A stretch of 64,000 bases of DNA from a virus (IMGVR_UViG_3300048924_000100:124001-188000), one strand, 5' to 3'; shown: positions 44,354 to 54,258, counted from the first letter of the stretch. Numbers and translations are program-made. The notes: a model not told the origin generated them from the letters alone.

Positions 44354-46672
44354 ATGATTAAACCAACAAACCCAGCTGCTGTGCAGATCCCGGACGGGCC
44401 TAACAACTCGATGAATCCGATGGGTCGGCCAGGTTACAACATGAACCAACAGCAAATGAACACCGCCCAGCAGTCTCCGGGTGATGTCATTCGCAACATT
44501 CTGTCGCAAAACCTGAACAACACCAATGCTGCAACTGGTGGTGGTTTTAACTGGGGCGCTGCGGGCGGTAGTCTTTACGAAGACGATGCACTCCGCTCGT
44601 TGCGTACCAGTCAGGAAAACGATCCAACCAGCAACGCCTACTTGATTGACCGGGTAGCCGGTGCAATGCAAATGTTCCTGCAACAGATCTATCACCGTGC
44701 TGGACCTTTCTTTGAAGAGTACCGTAAAGCGCGCGAAGACTTCCGCATGAACGAGATGCAGCAAGTCGATGAGATTCGCAATGCATTTATTGATGACGTT
44801 AACAAGCAGCACGAGTTCACCCGCATCATCGCGATTAACTCCATGCCGTTCTTCGGTAAGGGTCTGATCGAGCTGTTGCGTACTGGCAACCGTGATCAGC
44901 TGCAACAGGCTGAATATCTGAACACGGCGTTTATTGCCTGTCGTAACGTGCTGTTCTTTGAAATGATTAACTGGTTGATGAAGTCGCCTAACGGCCGCCG
45001 TTATACCAACCGGTTGACTAAAGCTATCCAGTCGCGTATCAGCAACCTGGAGAACTTTAAGGAAGCTGCCGCAGCGGTATACGAAGTCTTTAACCAGACC
45101 TCGCCGTACAACAACCTGGAGTTCAAGCGACCTGAATCGACCCGTACCGATTACAACATGCTTTACGGTCCGGCGTCAGATTACATTCAGCGTTCGTTCG
45201 AGCCCCAAGCTGTGCCGTCAGCAGCGTATCAGGATGAAGCCATGCGTGATATTTACAACATGGTAAACCAGAACGCAAACAACCGGGGCCAGTTCCAGCG
45301 TCCCCCTCAGGATAGATCACTTGTGATTGGAGGTGAGGTTATGCAAAGTTGGGATGAGGTGCGTAAAGACTTCAACAATCTGAAACCCGATAACCGTGGT
45401 GAGTTCCGGCTTAACCGGTTCTTCTACAGCATCGGGAAACCAAATCACTACTTCATCCCGGAGAGTGACTGGAAGAAGATTCAACACGCTTACCACCGTC
45501 ACGAGGAACAGAAGGCAGAAGAAACAGTTCTCAAGGACTGCTTCCGTATTGTCATCATCGACCTCGAGAACGACGACGGCTGGTTCAGTACAATCGTCCG
45601 TAAAGAGGGCCTCGATATGCAAAGTGTCCTCACGGACCCGGCTAAGTTATTGCCGCTGTTGGAAAACCCAGACGAGTTGGATGACTCCTGGGTGGTTAAG
45701 CCTTATCCGTTGGCAGACGTCGTGGTTGAGAAAACCATGGACATCCCAATCGAAACCGTCGAGAAGATGGAACAGGCTGTACCGGTTATCGCAGTTGATG
45801 ATGCTGTTATCGGCAACTCTAGCGAAGGCCTGCTGACCACAATCAACACTGTTAACGATCGACTGACGTCCCGCTTCACCAAAATTAACGCCGTTGGTTT
45901 CAACGCTGTTAACTGGGACACTTACACCTGCAAGTCGAAAGAAGAGAAAGACCTGCTGCACGAAGACCTGGCGTTCCTGTTCAAGGACAACGACGGTCGC
46001 GCAAGCTTTGTCAATGCTGTTGCTGCTGTTGCTCGTTACGAACTCCAGAAAAAGGTTAGCCCTGACCTGATCAAGTTCATTGGTGGTCATCTGACTCAGG
46101 TGGTCAACAACTGGCTGATTAACTGTGCGGGCTACAACCCGAACAAGAACGGTAAGGGTCACCTGTCGGTTAGCAACATCCTGACTGACTATCGCGAGCT
46201 GATTGATTGGCTGAAACAACGCGATCCTGAAACCATGCTGCACCTGGTAGAAATGGAAAAAGCCAACTACCTCAACGAATCGGTCCGTATGTTCGACTTC
46301 GTCAACCCTTACACGTTGACTGAAGGCAAAGAACCGACGGCTATCGATCTGTTGAAAGCAGAACTGGAACTGACCGTAGGTCGCCGCATGTATGTTAATG
46401 TGGTGAACAAGCGTACTGGTCCAGCGTATACCGAAGCTAATGTTCCAGTGCGTATCAAGCGCAGCAAGTGGCCGGAATACTTCAAGATGATTGAAGACGG
46501 CTTCGATGAAACCATGGGTGAACTCGGCGACGTAACTGTCACTGACAAACTGCTGCGCTTCTCTGAAAGTGGCGGGCTGTGGTTGTTCAGTTACTCCATC
46601 ATCGATCGTAACGTTGCTACACTGCGCTTCGTGTCTCATGATAAGCCACTGTGCTTGCTGGGACTCTGCTAA
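44354..46672 (+). CDS. Large unknown protein with Asn/Gln/Met-rich N-terminus, 772 residues
   Basis: Residues 1-75 are Asn, Gln, Pro and Gly-rich and likely disordered. A helical domain follows to about 230, then a second low-complexity stretch (to about 325) and a large mixed C-terminal domain. No motif recognised. TTAGGAG precedes the start. Not clearly virion or enzyme. It ends with a terminator. Confidence 0.65.
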   Translation: MIKPTNPAAVQIPDGPNNSMNPMGRPGYNMNQQQMNTAQQSPGDVIRNILSQNLNNTNAATGGGFNWGAAGGSLYEDDALRSLRTSQENDPTSNAYLIDRVAGAMQMFLQQIYHRAGPFFEEYRKAREDFRMNEMQQVDEIRNAFIDDVNKQHEFTRIIAINSMPFFGKGLIELLRTGNRDQLQQAEYLNTAFIACRNVLFFEMINWLMKSPNGRRYTNRLTKAIQSRISNLENFKEAAAAVYEVFNQTSPYNNLEFKRPESTRTDYNMLYGPASDYIQRSFEPQAVPSAAYQDEAMRDIYNMVNQNANNRGQFQRPPQDRSLVIGGEVMQSWDEVRKDFNNLKPDNRGEFRLNRFFYSIGKPNHYFIPESDWKKIQHAYHRHEEQKAEETVLKDCFRIVIIDLENDDGWFSTIVRKEGLDMQSVLTDPAKLLPLLENPDELDDSWVVKPYPLADVVVEKTMDIPIETVEKMEQAVPVIAVDDAVIGNSSEGLLTTINTVNDRLTSRFTKINAVGFNAVNWDTYTCKSKEEKDLLHEDLAFLFKDNDGRASFVNAVAAVARYELQKKVSPDLIKFIGGHLTQVVNNWLINCAGYNPNKNGKGHLSVSNILTDYRELIDWLKQRDPETMLHLVEMEKANYLNESVRMFDFVNPYTLTEGKEPTAIDLLKAELELTVGRRMYVNVVNKRTGPAYTEANVPVRIKRSKWPEYFKMIEDGFDETMGELGDVTVTDKLLRFSESGGLWLFSYSIIDRNVATLRFVSHDKPLCLLGLC

Positions 46673-46699
46673 ATATCTGCATGGATATTTAAGGTAAGT

Positions 46700-46729
46700 A
46701 ACCTAACAGGGGTGACGCCCTGTTAGGTT
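46700..46729 (+). terminator. Hairpin terminator
   Basis: A perfect 12-bp stem (46700-46711 with 46718-46729), followed by a T-rich stretch at about 46745-46756. Confidence 0.82.
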
Positions 46730-46776
46730 GCACCTATGGTGTGCTTTGTTTTTTAAGATACAGTTAATCTCACGTC

Positions 46777-46784
46777 TATATTAC
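46777..46784 (+). promoter_or_regulatory. Candidate early phage promoter (TATATTAC)
   Basis: Exact TATATTAC in an AT-rich gap, 56 bp before the small membrane protein gene. As I recall, phiKZ early promoters for the packaged polymerase carry this motif. I found no other exact copy between genes in the window. Function is inference. Confidence 0.5.
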
Positions 46785-46839
46785 TTGGGTGATTAAGACA
46801 ATAAAGTCTTTCATACTTATCCCAGCTGGAGTAATAAAC

Positions 46840-47172
46840 ATGACTTCTTTGAATCAAACAGAACGCGCCGCAATCGAAAAATCTTTCCGTGGCGACCGCA
46901 ACGACGGCGTGAGTGTTGGTCAAATCGCCGGCGTAGCTGGTGCTCTGATTGGCGCAGCAGCATGTGTATCTCAGGGCAGTTCCCTGGGTGCTGGTATCGC
47001 AGGCGGTATCGCAGGCGGCGTTGCCGGCTATGCAGTAGGTACCTGCTGGGGTCTGGTAGAAGTAAACACCACTGGCAAGATCATCAGTGGCACCATGTCC
47101 GGTCTGTTCGGCGCTGGTGTCGCCAGTTCCATCTGCTCCATCGTTGATTGTTTCGTAAACGAGCCTAAGTAA
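46840..47172 (+). CDS. Small membrane protein with glycine zipper, 110 residues
   Basis: Polar N-terminus (1-25), two hydrophobic Gly/Ala segments (about 28-65, with GxxxG repeats) and a third near 85-103. Glycine-zipper proteins oligomerise in membranes. It has its own leader, a candidate early promoter and a terminator on each side, so it is a single-gene unit. An early host-interaction or superinfection-exclusion role is speculation; a holin-type function is another option. GGAG precedes the ATG. Confidence 0.68.
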   Translation: MTSLNQTERAAIEKSFRGDRNDGVSVGQIAGVAGALIGAAACVSQGSSLGAGIAGGIAGGVAGYAVGTCWGLVEVNTTGKIISGTMSGLFGAGVASSICSIVDCFVNEPK

Positions 47173-47182
47173 TCTAGGCTGC

Positions 47183-47214
47183 AAATAAAGGAGAGTGTGA
47201 ACTCTCCTTTATTT
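47183..47214 (+). terminator. Hairpin terminator
   Basis: A perfect 14-bp stem (47183-47196 with 47201-47214), GTGA loop and T-run. Classic intrinsic terminator. Confidence 0.88.
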
Positions 47215-47238
47215 TTTGTCTCCTAAGAGGAAATGGCC

Positions 47239-47604
47239 ATGCTCCTGAAACTCCATCCGCAACACGTAATGGGTTTGTCTATTGTTGACCAAATCCTTGA
47301 CCACCTTCAAGAGATGATTGTGGCAGGTGACTGGCCGGAAAACATTCGGCCCACCAAAGATATTATCACTGAGCTAGGTATTGTAGTAAGCGGGGATGAT
47401 TTTTCTAATACTCTCAATAGGTATCACGCGTTCCTTTACGTAGGAGCGCCTGAGGGTCTTCCCCGTACGTTTGCAAGCTTCTACCGTAGTCAGCCCTTCA
47501 AGGATTGGATCATCCTCCTTAAACCGAAGGATAACCACCTAGCTGACCCGGTGTATGTTTTCTCTGCCGCCAGCTCAGTAGCTTATTCCCCAACTCTTCA
47601 CTAA
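47239..47604 (+). CDS. Unknown 121-residue protein
   Basis: Soluble mixed protein; no recognised motif. I place the start at 47239, 8 bp after AGAGG; ATG 47233 is only 2 bp from it. Codons are less biased than in the virion genes, suggesting low expression. Paired with the next gene 11 bp downstream. Confidence 0.65.
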   Translation: MLLKLHPQHVMGLSIVDQILDHLQEMIVAGDWPENIRPTKDIITELGIVVSGDDFSNTLNRYHAFLYVGAPEGLPRTFASFYRSQPFKDWIILLKPKDNHLADPVYVFSAASSVAYSPTLH

Positions 47605-47615
47605 AGGACATTATT

Positions 47616-48170
47616 GTGAAAGACAACGACTTCAAGAATTTGACCGGCGAAGATCTCGGTGCTCTTCTTGGTGTTTACCTGACTACCCGTAGTGACATCA
47701 CCCCGGCAATCTTCAAGGGTGCTGAAACTCCTCGTGGTCAGGAGCTCGTTGAAGAGGTCCAACGCCGTTTGAAACTGTATGAGCCTAACCCACAGGGTAG
47801 TCGTGACACACTGCCGCATCCGCCTTTCACATACCCTCTTGATGCATGCTTTAATCTAGTCGGCATTAATGCTGCAATCAAGGAAGTCCATGACCTAATG
47901 CAAGCCATGGTGAGTGCTGGTAAGTACCCGACCTGGTGGCCACCTCTTATAACAGCACAGCTCATGTTCGAAGACGTCATCCGGTGGCAACGGAGTGGCT
48001 TATGCGAAAGAGGCGCAATGTTTGCTGAATACATGGTTGTTTTCCCCACCCAAAATAACAAGGTGTTAAAAGCGGTTAACACTGAGAAGCCGAATACCCG
48101 CTACACCTATCCAGCGTTCTTCTTTATAGCAATGAAGAAGGATAAGGCCGATGTATTGGAAACCGAGTAA
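47616..48170 (+). CDS. Unknown 184-residue protein (GTG start)
   Basis: GTG start with AAAGGA 7 bp upstream. Soluble, mixed composition, Pro-rich middle. No recognised motif. Ends before a palindromic terminator. Function unknown. Confidence 0.66.
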   Translation: MKDNDFKNLTGEDLGALLGVYLTTRSDITPAIFKGAETPRGQELVEEVQRRLKLYEPNPQGSRDTLPHPPFTYPLDACFNLVGINAAIKEVHDLMQAMVSAGKYPTWWPPLITAQLMFEDVIRWQRSGLCERGAMFAEYMVVFPTQNNKVLKAVNTEKPNTRYTYPAFFFIAMKKDKADVLETE

Positions 48171-48174
48171 TACG

Positions 48175-48194
48175 TACCCCGCCTAGGCGGGGTA
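48175..48194 (+). terminator. Palindromic hairpin terminator
   Basis: A 20-bp perfect palindrome (48175-48194) that folds with a short loop, followed about 15 bp later by a run of T. An AT-rich leader with candidate TATG at 48244-48247 follows before the next gene. Confidence 0.7.
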
Positions 48195-48290
48195 GTAACA
48201 CCCATTTATTTTTTTGTGTTAAAGAATCTATGGGAGAGAACGTTATGTTCTTTTATAGTACAACTTCCAGAAACCAAAGAGAGTGTAATA

Positions 48291-48938
48291 ATGAGCATCC
48301 TTAAAGAATACGAACACCTCAGCAACAGCGACGTGGCTGAACACCTGGCCGGTCACCGTCTGGTTCAGGAAGGTCAACGTCAGAAGCGTTTCGAAGGCGT
48401 TGCACTGCCGTTCGGCGAGAAGCTCATCAAGCTGGTCCGTGAGCGTCTGACCGCTCTGACTGGCGATCAGCCTGCTGAACCAGAACAACCGGTACTGGCT
48501 CCGCTGGAACAAACCCTGGCCACCGTATCCGCCATCGGCACTCTGGACGACCTGGTTAACGCCTACGTGACTCTGTTGGCCGCTACCGCTGATCTGGGCA
48601 CCGACGAGCAGGTAGACACCGCTCTGGCCGAGATGAAAGACCGTGTTCATGCTGCCGTGGCAGCTACCATCGAACCAGTCCAGGTTGAAGTCCCAGGCCC
48701 AGCTCCAACCGACGAGCAACTGATCGAGCAATTCAGCGCTATCAACAACCTCGCCGACCTGGAAACTGAACTGGCCGGTAGCAACGGCGAAACCGTAGTG
48801 GCTGCTGTTACTGCCATGACCGGTCGTGTGCGTGATGCGGTTATCCGTGATCTGCCAGCTCCAGTAGTTGCAGAAGCAGCACCAGCACCAGAAGCCAAAG
48901 CTGCTAAAACCAGCAAAGAAAAACCAGCTGCACAGTAA
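48291..48938 (+). CDS. Ala/Glu/Pro-rich highly expressed protein, 215 residues
   Basis: Very rich in Ala, Glu, Val and Leu with helical repeats, and a Pro/Ala/Lys low-complexity tail (about 183-215). The start at 48291 is chosen after GAGAG; an open frame extends upstream without a site. Codon bias equals the capsid gene, so the product is probably abundant. It has its own leader and terminators on both sides. A scaffold-like or DNA-bound virion role is possible; no family recognised. Confidence 0.65.
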   Translation: MSILKEYEHLSNSDVAEHLAGHRLVQEGQRQKRFEGVALPFGEKLIKLVRERLTALTGDQPAEPEQPVLAPLEQTLATVSAIGTLDDLVNAYVTLLAATADLGTDEQVDTALAEMKDRVHAAVAATIEPVQVEVPGPAPTDEQLIEQFSAINNLADLETELAGSNGETVVAAVTAMTGRVRDAVIRDLPAPVVAEAAPAPEAKAAKTSKEKPAAQ

Positions 48939-48950
48939 TCAACCATAAGG

Positions 48951-48986
48951 CTAACCCTCCACTCCCGTAAAGGAGTGGAGGGTTAG
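48951..48986. terminator. Bidirectional hairpin terminator
   Basis: A perfect 15-bp stem (48951-48965 with 48972-48986) between convergent genes. The tail TATAGCTGTTT (48988-48998) continues into a T-run and matches the tails at 11254 and 17329. Confidence 0.87.
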
Positions 48987-49013
48987 TTATAGCTGTTTCT
49001 TTTTTGCTACTTA

Positions 49014-52000
49014 CTAGAACGGGTCAAACTTCTTACCACCAGGGGCATCATCCGCCGGAGGAGCATCGTCGTCTTTCGCTGTGTCATCAGCATCAGGCTC
49101 CGCATCATCCGCAACAGTCGGTGCATCATCATCCCCAGGAGGATTGTCACCAGCACCAGAATCATCGATAGGAGCATCAATGTCTTGATCACCGGTATCC
49201 GCGCCCGTATCCAGAGAAGCATCATCAGTTCCGCCACCAGCGCTAGCATCAGGAATAACCCCATCACCACCTTCCTCGCCTTCGACAGGTTCTTCAGGTG
49301 GCGCAAGTTTCTTCGCCAACTTATCCCCGTACTGTTTCTTAAGCTTCTTGTTGGAGTCCGTGATCCCGTCAATGAGATCAGCCACAAAGCCAGCAGTGTT
49401 GATACGCTGATGCAGCATCTGCTGAACCAGAGACGCAATACCACCACCTTTACCCTCGTTAACAATGTCATCAAATGGCATCGGCAAGTTAAACCGACGG
49501 AAGGCTTCAGACGTCAACGCAGATTTGACCATGGCCTTAATCTCTACGTCAGTGAAGTCTTCGTTTTCGATGGCCAGTGCCTTCAAGATCTGAGGGAGTA
49601 CGCCATTGTTGCCCGCAGCCTCTTCCCAAGCCTGTACAAGCGCAGTTACGGCTTCCAAGCTATCCTTCAGCTTGTTAGTCGACTCGGTGCTTGTAGGCAC
49701 TGGTAGGTAGCAATAAACCGAACTGAAGAAGTCTGCCAAGATAACCTTGACTTTATCCTCGTCGCTGCCTTCCAGAGCTTCTTTACTGTCAGGACCCCAC
49801 AGCTTCTTGTTGTCCAGGATGTACTGAACAAGGTCTTGCATCAGAGGACCGTTAACCCGCGCGTGTTTACGCATGAAGTCAATCAAGAATTCGCAGATCA
49901 TTTCCTGCCAGTTAACAGCCTGGTTAAACACCATCTCGTATTCCGTCACAGCTTCGATCTTGAAGTTGTTCTGGTCATCCGCTACGTCCAGCCATGCACG
50001 AGGCAGGTTGAAGTAGTTGGAGATAGAGTTCATTACTGCGTCACGGCTATCCTTGTCTACCGGATGGAAGTTATCCTTCTGTTTACCCTGAGTGCTGATA
50101 TCCGGTGTAGGCAAGTGAACGTTGTCACCAGCGTTAACCTTAACCGACAGAGAGGCCTCCCGCAAAGCATCCACTACCTGAGGAACCGACAGTTGAGCCG
50201 TCGACAGGATAGAGTGAAGCTTGGGGTTGCAGTCAAAGAAGGTAGCACGGGCAATCGCAATGGTTTGTTCTGGGTCCGAGTCCTCCTTCTCGATGTTAAT
50301 AACCATCTCGGTATGAGGCTGAGCAGCTTCCAGGTTAGCCAAGGCGTCGGCCAGGTCATAGGCCGCCAGACGAGCGATGTGCATCTTGGCCGCTTGAGTA
50401 AGGGATTGACCAATACCCAGGCGGTTGAACTTGATAGCGCCGTAGGAGACAGCCTCACCCGGTACGTACAAGCAACGCACACCCTGCTTCTTGAAGATAC
50501 GGGACAGGAAGATCTTGTTGACCTCCTCATCCAGCGTGATACTGATGTTCTTGCCCTTGTCGCTATAAACAGCAGAGATGAATTGACGAACAATACTCTT
50601 CTGAGCCATGTCCGCAAACTCCGACATATCGAAGTCACAAGGATTACCGGACTGTACCGCACGCAAGCTGGAGATCAGCGAGTTATCGCTACCCATCTTG
50701 TTCTTGTTGCCGATGCTTTCCTTGTTCTTCGCCAGCGACTGGTAGAACTCTGGATCATCAGTGTTCTTGAGGAACTCACCGGTCTCTGGGTCGAGCAGGA
50801 TGATGTAGTCATCGATCTTGCCGTTACTACCGTTGAAGTGGATCGGGAAGATCGCTTCAGAAGGAATGTGCCAGCTCAGACCACGACCGTAAGGGGCTAC
50901 ACTCAACGAGTCATTGGACTTGATGAATTGCAGCGACTGAGAACGAATGTTGCGCGACTTGAACACAGTAGCGTTCAGGTGGTTCAACTGGTCTTCAGTC
51001 AGGTTCTGGGTAGTGGCGTGTGGCTGACCTTTCTTGTCACCCTTAGGCTCTTTATCGTCCTTAGGTGTCTTCTTGTCCTTACCGCCCTTCTTGCTCTCTT
51101 CTTCCTCAGCCTTAGCTGCTTCAGCGTCACGACCCTTCTGGGACTGCATAGCAGAGGAGATGATGTTATCAAAACTCTCTGCACCCATCACCGATGTGAT
51201 ATCTCGATTGCGCTTGGCCTCCTGGAACTTCTGGAGGTACAGCACAGACGGGTTATCGGTAATGGTAATGCCGAACAGGTTCTCGGTATCTTCCTTAGGG
51301 TCGAAGATCGGGAACTCTTCCTCAGTGGTTTCAGCACTGGAGGTAAAGAGGGATTCCAGACCGCTGATTGCAGCAGCCTTAGTTGGGTTGTAAGGGTTGC
51401 GAACAAAACGACCTTTGTTACGCACTTTGTTCTTGCCGTCGGCACCAACAACGAACTCAGCATTGAGTGCTGAACAAGCCTTGGTGTACTCTTCGTTACC
51501 TGTCCGTTTGGAAGGGTCAACTTCAGAGCCGTTGATCAAGTAATCCAGGCCAGGACGGCTCAGGTTAAAGATCGCATAGGACCCGGTATTCCACATGATA
51601 TCGTCGAGCATCTTCTTAAGAAGCGACTCGATCTTATAGTCATTGGTGTAATAATCGTCCCAGATGGACAGCAGACCGGTGTGCATGGCTGCGTTTTTAA
51701 TTTTGGTACTCTGGGAATCGTAGGTCAACATCTTGTCCTGTTTCCCGTTAGGGTAGAGGATGATCGTGTTCCAGATCAAGTTGGCCTTATCGATCATCGG
51801 TGTGATGGCCCGTAGGTCATACGCCGAGTTGATGTTATTGCTGATAATGTTGCTCAGCCGTGTAAGCTTGTATTCGTTGATGGTCTTAGTCCCACCAACT
51901 TCCTCACGATCAGGAGCGACCCCATTCTTAGGCGTCGCGTTGCGCAAGGTAGCCTGGACTGCTGGCGACACATTCTTGATGTTCTCACGAATCTTGGTGT

Positions 52001-52049
52001 AGTCGACCGACTTGTTACCGCTAGTCGCTGCGCGCGTTTCGAACCCCAT
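49014..52049 (-). CDS. Portal protein candidate, 1011 residues
   Basis: Large protein with a mixed N-terminal region, a charged Lys/Glu/Asp insertion at about 297-340, a central domain with portal-like features (a proline-containing YVPGEAVSYG strand, then FKIEAVTEYEMVFNQAV and a long helix), and an Asp/Pro-rich disordered C-terminus (about 925-1011). Size and place near the capsid gene match phiKZ-type portals, but the call is by pattern. A GAE motif before SFDN at about residue 287 resembles the capsid cleavage motif; portals of related phages are processed. Start at 52049 after GTGAGG; the longer frame to 52100 lacks a site. Confidence 0.58.
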   Translation of the reverse strand: MGFETRAATSGNKSVDYTKIRENIKNVSPAVQATLRNATPKNGVAPDREEVGGTKTINEYKLTRLSNIISNNINSAYDLRAITPMIDKANLIWNTIILYPNGKQDKMLTYDSQSTKIKNAAMHTGLLSIWDDYYTNDYKIESLLKKMLDDIMWNTGSYAIFNLSRPGLDYLINGSEVDPSKRTGNEEYTKACSALNAEFVVGADGKNKVRNKGRFVRNPYNPTKAAAISGLESLFTSSAETTEEEFPIFDPKEDTENLFGITITDNPSVLYLQKFQEAKRNRDITSVMGAESFDNIISSAMQSQKGRDAEAAKAEEEESKKGGKDKKTPKDDKEPKGDKKGQPHATTQNLTEDQLNHLNATVFKSRNIRSQSLQFIKSNDSLSVAPYGRGLSWHIPSEAIFPIHFNGSNGKIDDYIILLDPETGEFLKNTDDPEFYQSLAKNKESIGNKNKMGSDNSLISSLRAVQSGNPCDFDMSEFADMAQKSIVRQFISAVYSDKGKNISITLDEEVNKIFLSRIFKKQGVRCLYVPGEAVSYGAIKFNRLGIGQSLTQAAKMHIARLAAYDLADALANLEAAQPHTEMVINIEKEDSDPEQTIAIARATFFDCNPKLHSILSTAQLSVPQVVDALREASLSVKVNAGDNVHLPTPDISTQGKQKDNFHPVDKDSRDAVMNSISNYFNLPRAWLDVADDQNNFKIEAVTEYEMVFNQAVNWQEMICEFLIDFMRKHARVNGPLMQDLVQYILDNKKLWGPDSKEALEGSDEDKVKVILADFFSSVYCYLPVPTSTESTNKLKDSLEAVTALVQAWEEAAGNNGVLPQILKALAIENEDFTDVEIKAMVKSALTSEAFRRFNLPMPFDDIVNEGKGGGIASLVQQMLHQRINTAGFVADLIDGITDSNKKLKKQYGDKLAKKLAPPEEPVEGEEGGDGVIPDASAGGGTDDASLDTGADTGDQDIDAPIDDSGAGDNPPGDDDAPTVADDAEPDADDTAKDDDAPPADDAPGGKKFDPF

Positions 52050-52070
52050 ATAAACCTCACGAGTTAAACT

Positions 52071-54248
52071 ATGAATAGTGTCGATCTGGATAAGTATCAC
52101 ACGGACACTTTCAGCCTAGTTCGAACCATGGTTATCAAAATCGAGGCCTTGGCCGAACGAGATAACCTGGTGTTAACTAACGCTGGGCATTCCGTTTCTT
52201 CCGACAAAACGACATGGCGTTATTACATGAACCTCAATGGGGATTACCACCCCACTGATGAAGTAATGTGGATCAACTCCATTGATACTGGCGAACAGAT
52301 TGTTTTCAACAAAGACAATCTGAAGTTGCACCTCGCGACGAATCGAGAGTACAGCAAAGGCGGGTATTGGTTTAACCGTCTTGCCGACGTATACCCAGGG
52401 CAGACTGCCTTGATTAACGGCATACTTGCACCGATCCCGTACTCCGAAACCATCGAGGCCAAAGACTATAAGATTCTGCGCTACAATAAGAATCTAGTGC
52501 TGTGGAACGAAGATCAGCTGATCCCTAAATTGCAACAGTTTGTCAACAGTGATGTGCAGCAATCGATCAAAAACGATTACGTCACAACAGACGACCTGTT
52601 CCTAACCTGGATGATCGAAAAGCTGTACGCCATGCTCATCGGGGCCATCCATGCGATCCGCCTGGAAGACTGCTACACCCGTCATACCCATGAGTTCTTT
52701 ATCTGGAGCCACATTGACTCCTTTGGCGAATTCTCGCAGTACAAGGCCAGTCTGAACCGCGCTCAAACAATGTGGTTGTTTCGTAATATTGCATGGGTGC
52801 GTAACAATCCAGGCCAGCAACACACGTTTGACAAGCTGATGAAGAACCTGCTGACCACAGCCAGGATTCCATTGGCGCGGTTTGATGTGGTGAGTTCCAC
52901 TGAGAACCAGCTGGAAGATCTGACGCCCACTCCGCTGTATCGTCGTATGCAAATGAACCTGGTAGAGACCTATGGTCGCACTGCTACGTTTATTGACACT
53001 TTAGCCATGATCAACAAGCAACAGGTTATGGCCAAGGATAACTACGACCAGACGGCGTTCTATCTGGATGATGCCCTGGTCAAGGGTAAGTACAGTTTGC
53101 ACTCTGAGCTGCCCACCAAGGCGCTTGAATCGTCCATGATGGACTACACCAACCGACACATCGATACATTGATGAAGGTGGTGTACAACGAGTGGATCTA
53201 TCTGGCGGGTAACAAGGTCTTCAACGGCAAGGTAATCACGGTAGACCCCAAGAGCGGTAAGCAGTACAGACTGCCTGTTGGCGATGCGTTCTACATCTGG
53301 AAATACCTGGTAGAGTTTGCCAAGGGTAAAAACCCCCTGGAGATCGAACCGGCTTATTACCAGAACGTGATGAAGCTCAAGCCACCGACCATTGAGGAGA
53401 TCATTGAGATCGGCGGTCCCGATTTCATTCGTCCTTATGTAGCTGCTGATATTCAGAAGCTGTGGATCCCCATCGCACCCTTCCTGGCACCGGATTACCT
53501 GATCCAGTACGCCACTGAAGTCTACACCGCCATGTGGAAGCACAAGAAGCTTTATAGCAAGTGGTATGACCTCAACCTAAGGGCTCGGGCCAAGAACAGC
53601 TGTAAGCTGATGTACGACTCGGGTATTGTTAGCCTGAGCAACTTCACTGATTACGACTCGCTGCTTAAAAGCTACGAGTTGGACTTCACTGACTACACAG
53701 CTGAAGAAGCCCGCAACTTCTCCTGGGATATCTTTAAACGGGTAACCGGGTGGGATACCAACGCTAAGCCGTCGACACGGGTTAAACAGAGCGATCTGAT
53801 TGACATCATGTCTGAGTTGTCGTCCTACACGATTCACATCGTGAAGAACATCAATGACGGTACGGATCAAACCGAACTGATCAACGAGACCTTTGTAGGG
53901 GACTCCCGTTGGGTAGGTGTCGGCAACGGTAGTTTTGGCGATTTCAAGAATGTCATGATTACCCAGCATTCCAACATGGATACGATCCATGCCCTGGAAG
54001 CCAACATCCCGATTATCATGAATGACGATCCGGTATTGGTTGCTGACAGCGAGATGAAGATTGATATCATCACGCACGACATCTTTGAATCAGTTAACCT
54101 GAGCAACAGCCTGGCGACCTATGCGGTTAAACTATATGACAACAGTTACCTGCGCATGCTGCCGGATGGTGCTTTGCCACAACTGGTTATCCCAGCAACC
54201 TATTACGGGGAGCTCGCGCCTGACGTCGACTCTACGGTCCAGCCATGA
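52071..54248 (+). CDS. Structural-type protein, 725 residues
   Basis: Tyr, Asn, Asp and Leu-rich mixed protein without signal, membrane segment or enzyme motif. Divergent from the portal candidate with a 21-bp gap. Leads a plus-strand unit of virion-like genes. A head-tail connection or baseplate role is possible; family not recognised. Confidence 0.62.
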   Translation: MNSVDLDKYHTDTFSLVRTMVIKIEALAERDNLVLTNAGHSVSSDKTTWRYYMNLNGDYHPTDEVMWINSIDTGEQIVFNKDNLKLHLATNREYSKGGYWFNRLADVYPGQTALINGILAPIPYSETIEAKDYKILRYNKNLVLWNEDQLIPKLQQFVNSDVQQSIKNDYVTTDDLFLTWMIEKLYAMLIGAIHAIRLEDCYTRHTHEFFIWSHIDSFGEFSQYKASLNRAQTMWLFRNIAWVRNNPGQQHTFDKLMKNLLTTARIPLARFDVVSSTENQLEDLTPTPLYRRMQMNLVETYGRTATFIDTLAMINKQQVMAKDNYDQTAFYLDDALVKGKYSLHSELPTKALESSMMDYTNRHIDTLMKVVYNEWIYLAGNKVFNGKVITVDPKSGKQYRLPVGDAFYIWKYLVEFAKGKNPLEIEPAYYQNVMKLKPPTIEEIIEIGGPDFIRPYVAADIQKLWIPIAPFLAPDYLIQYATEVYTAMWKHKKLYSKWYDLNLRARAKNSCKLMYDSGIVSLSNFTDYDSLLKSYELDFTDYTAEEARNFSWDIFKRVTGWDTNAKPSTRVKQSDLIDIMSELSSYTIHIVKNINDGTDQTELINETFVGDSRWVGVGNGSFGDFKNVMITQHSNMDTIHALEANIPIIMNDDPVLVADSEMKIDIITHDIFESVNLSNSLATYAVKLYDNSYLRMLPDGALPQLVIPATYYGELAPDVDSTVQP

Positions 54249-54258
54249 GGACAACACC

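Noticed and set aside
49836-51473. Plus-strand open frame of 545 codons
   Set aside because: Antisense of the portal candidate, Val/Leu/Arg/His-rich, without a ribosome site.
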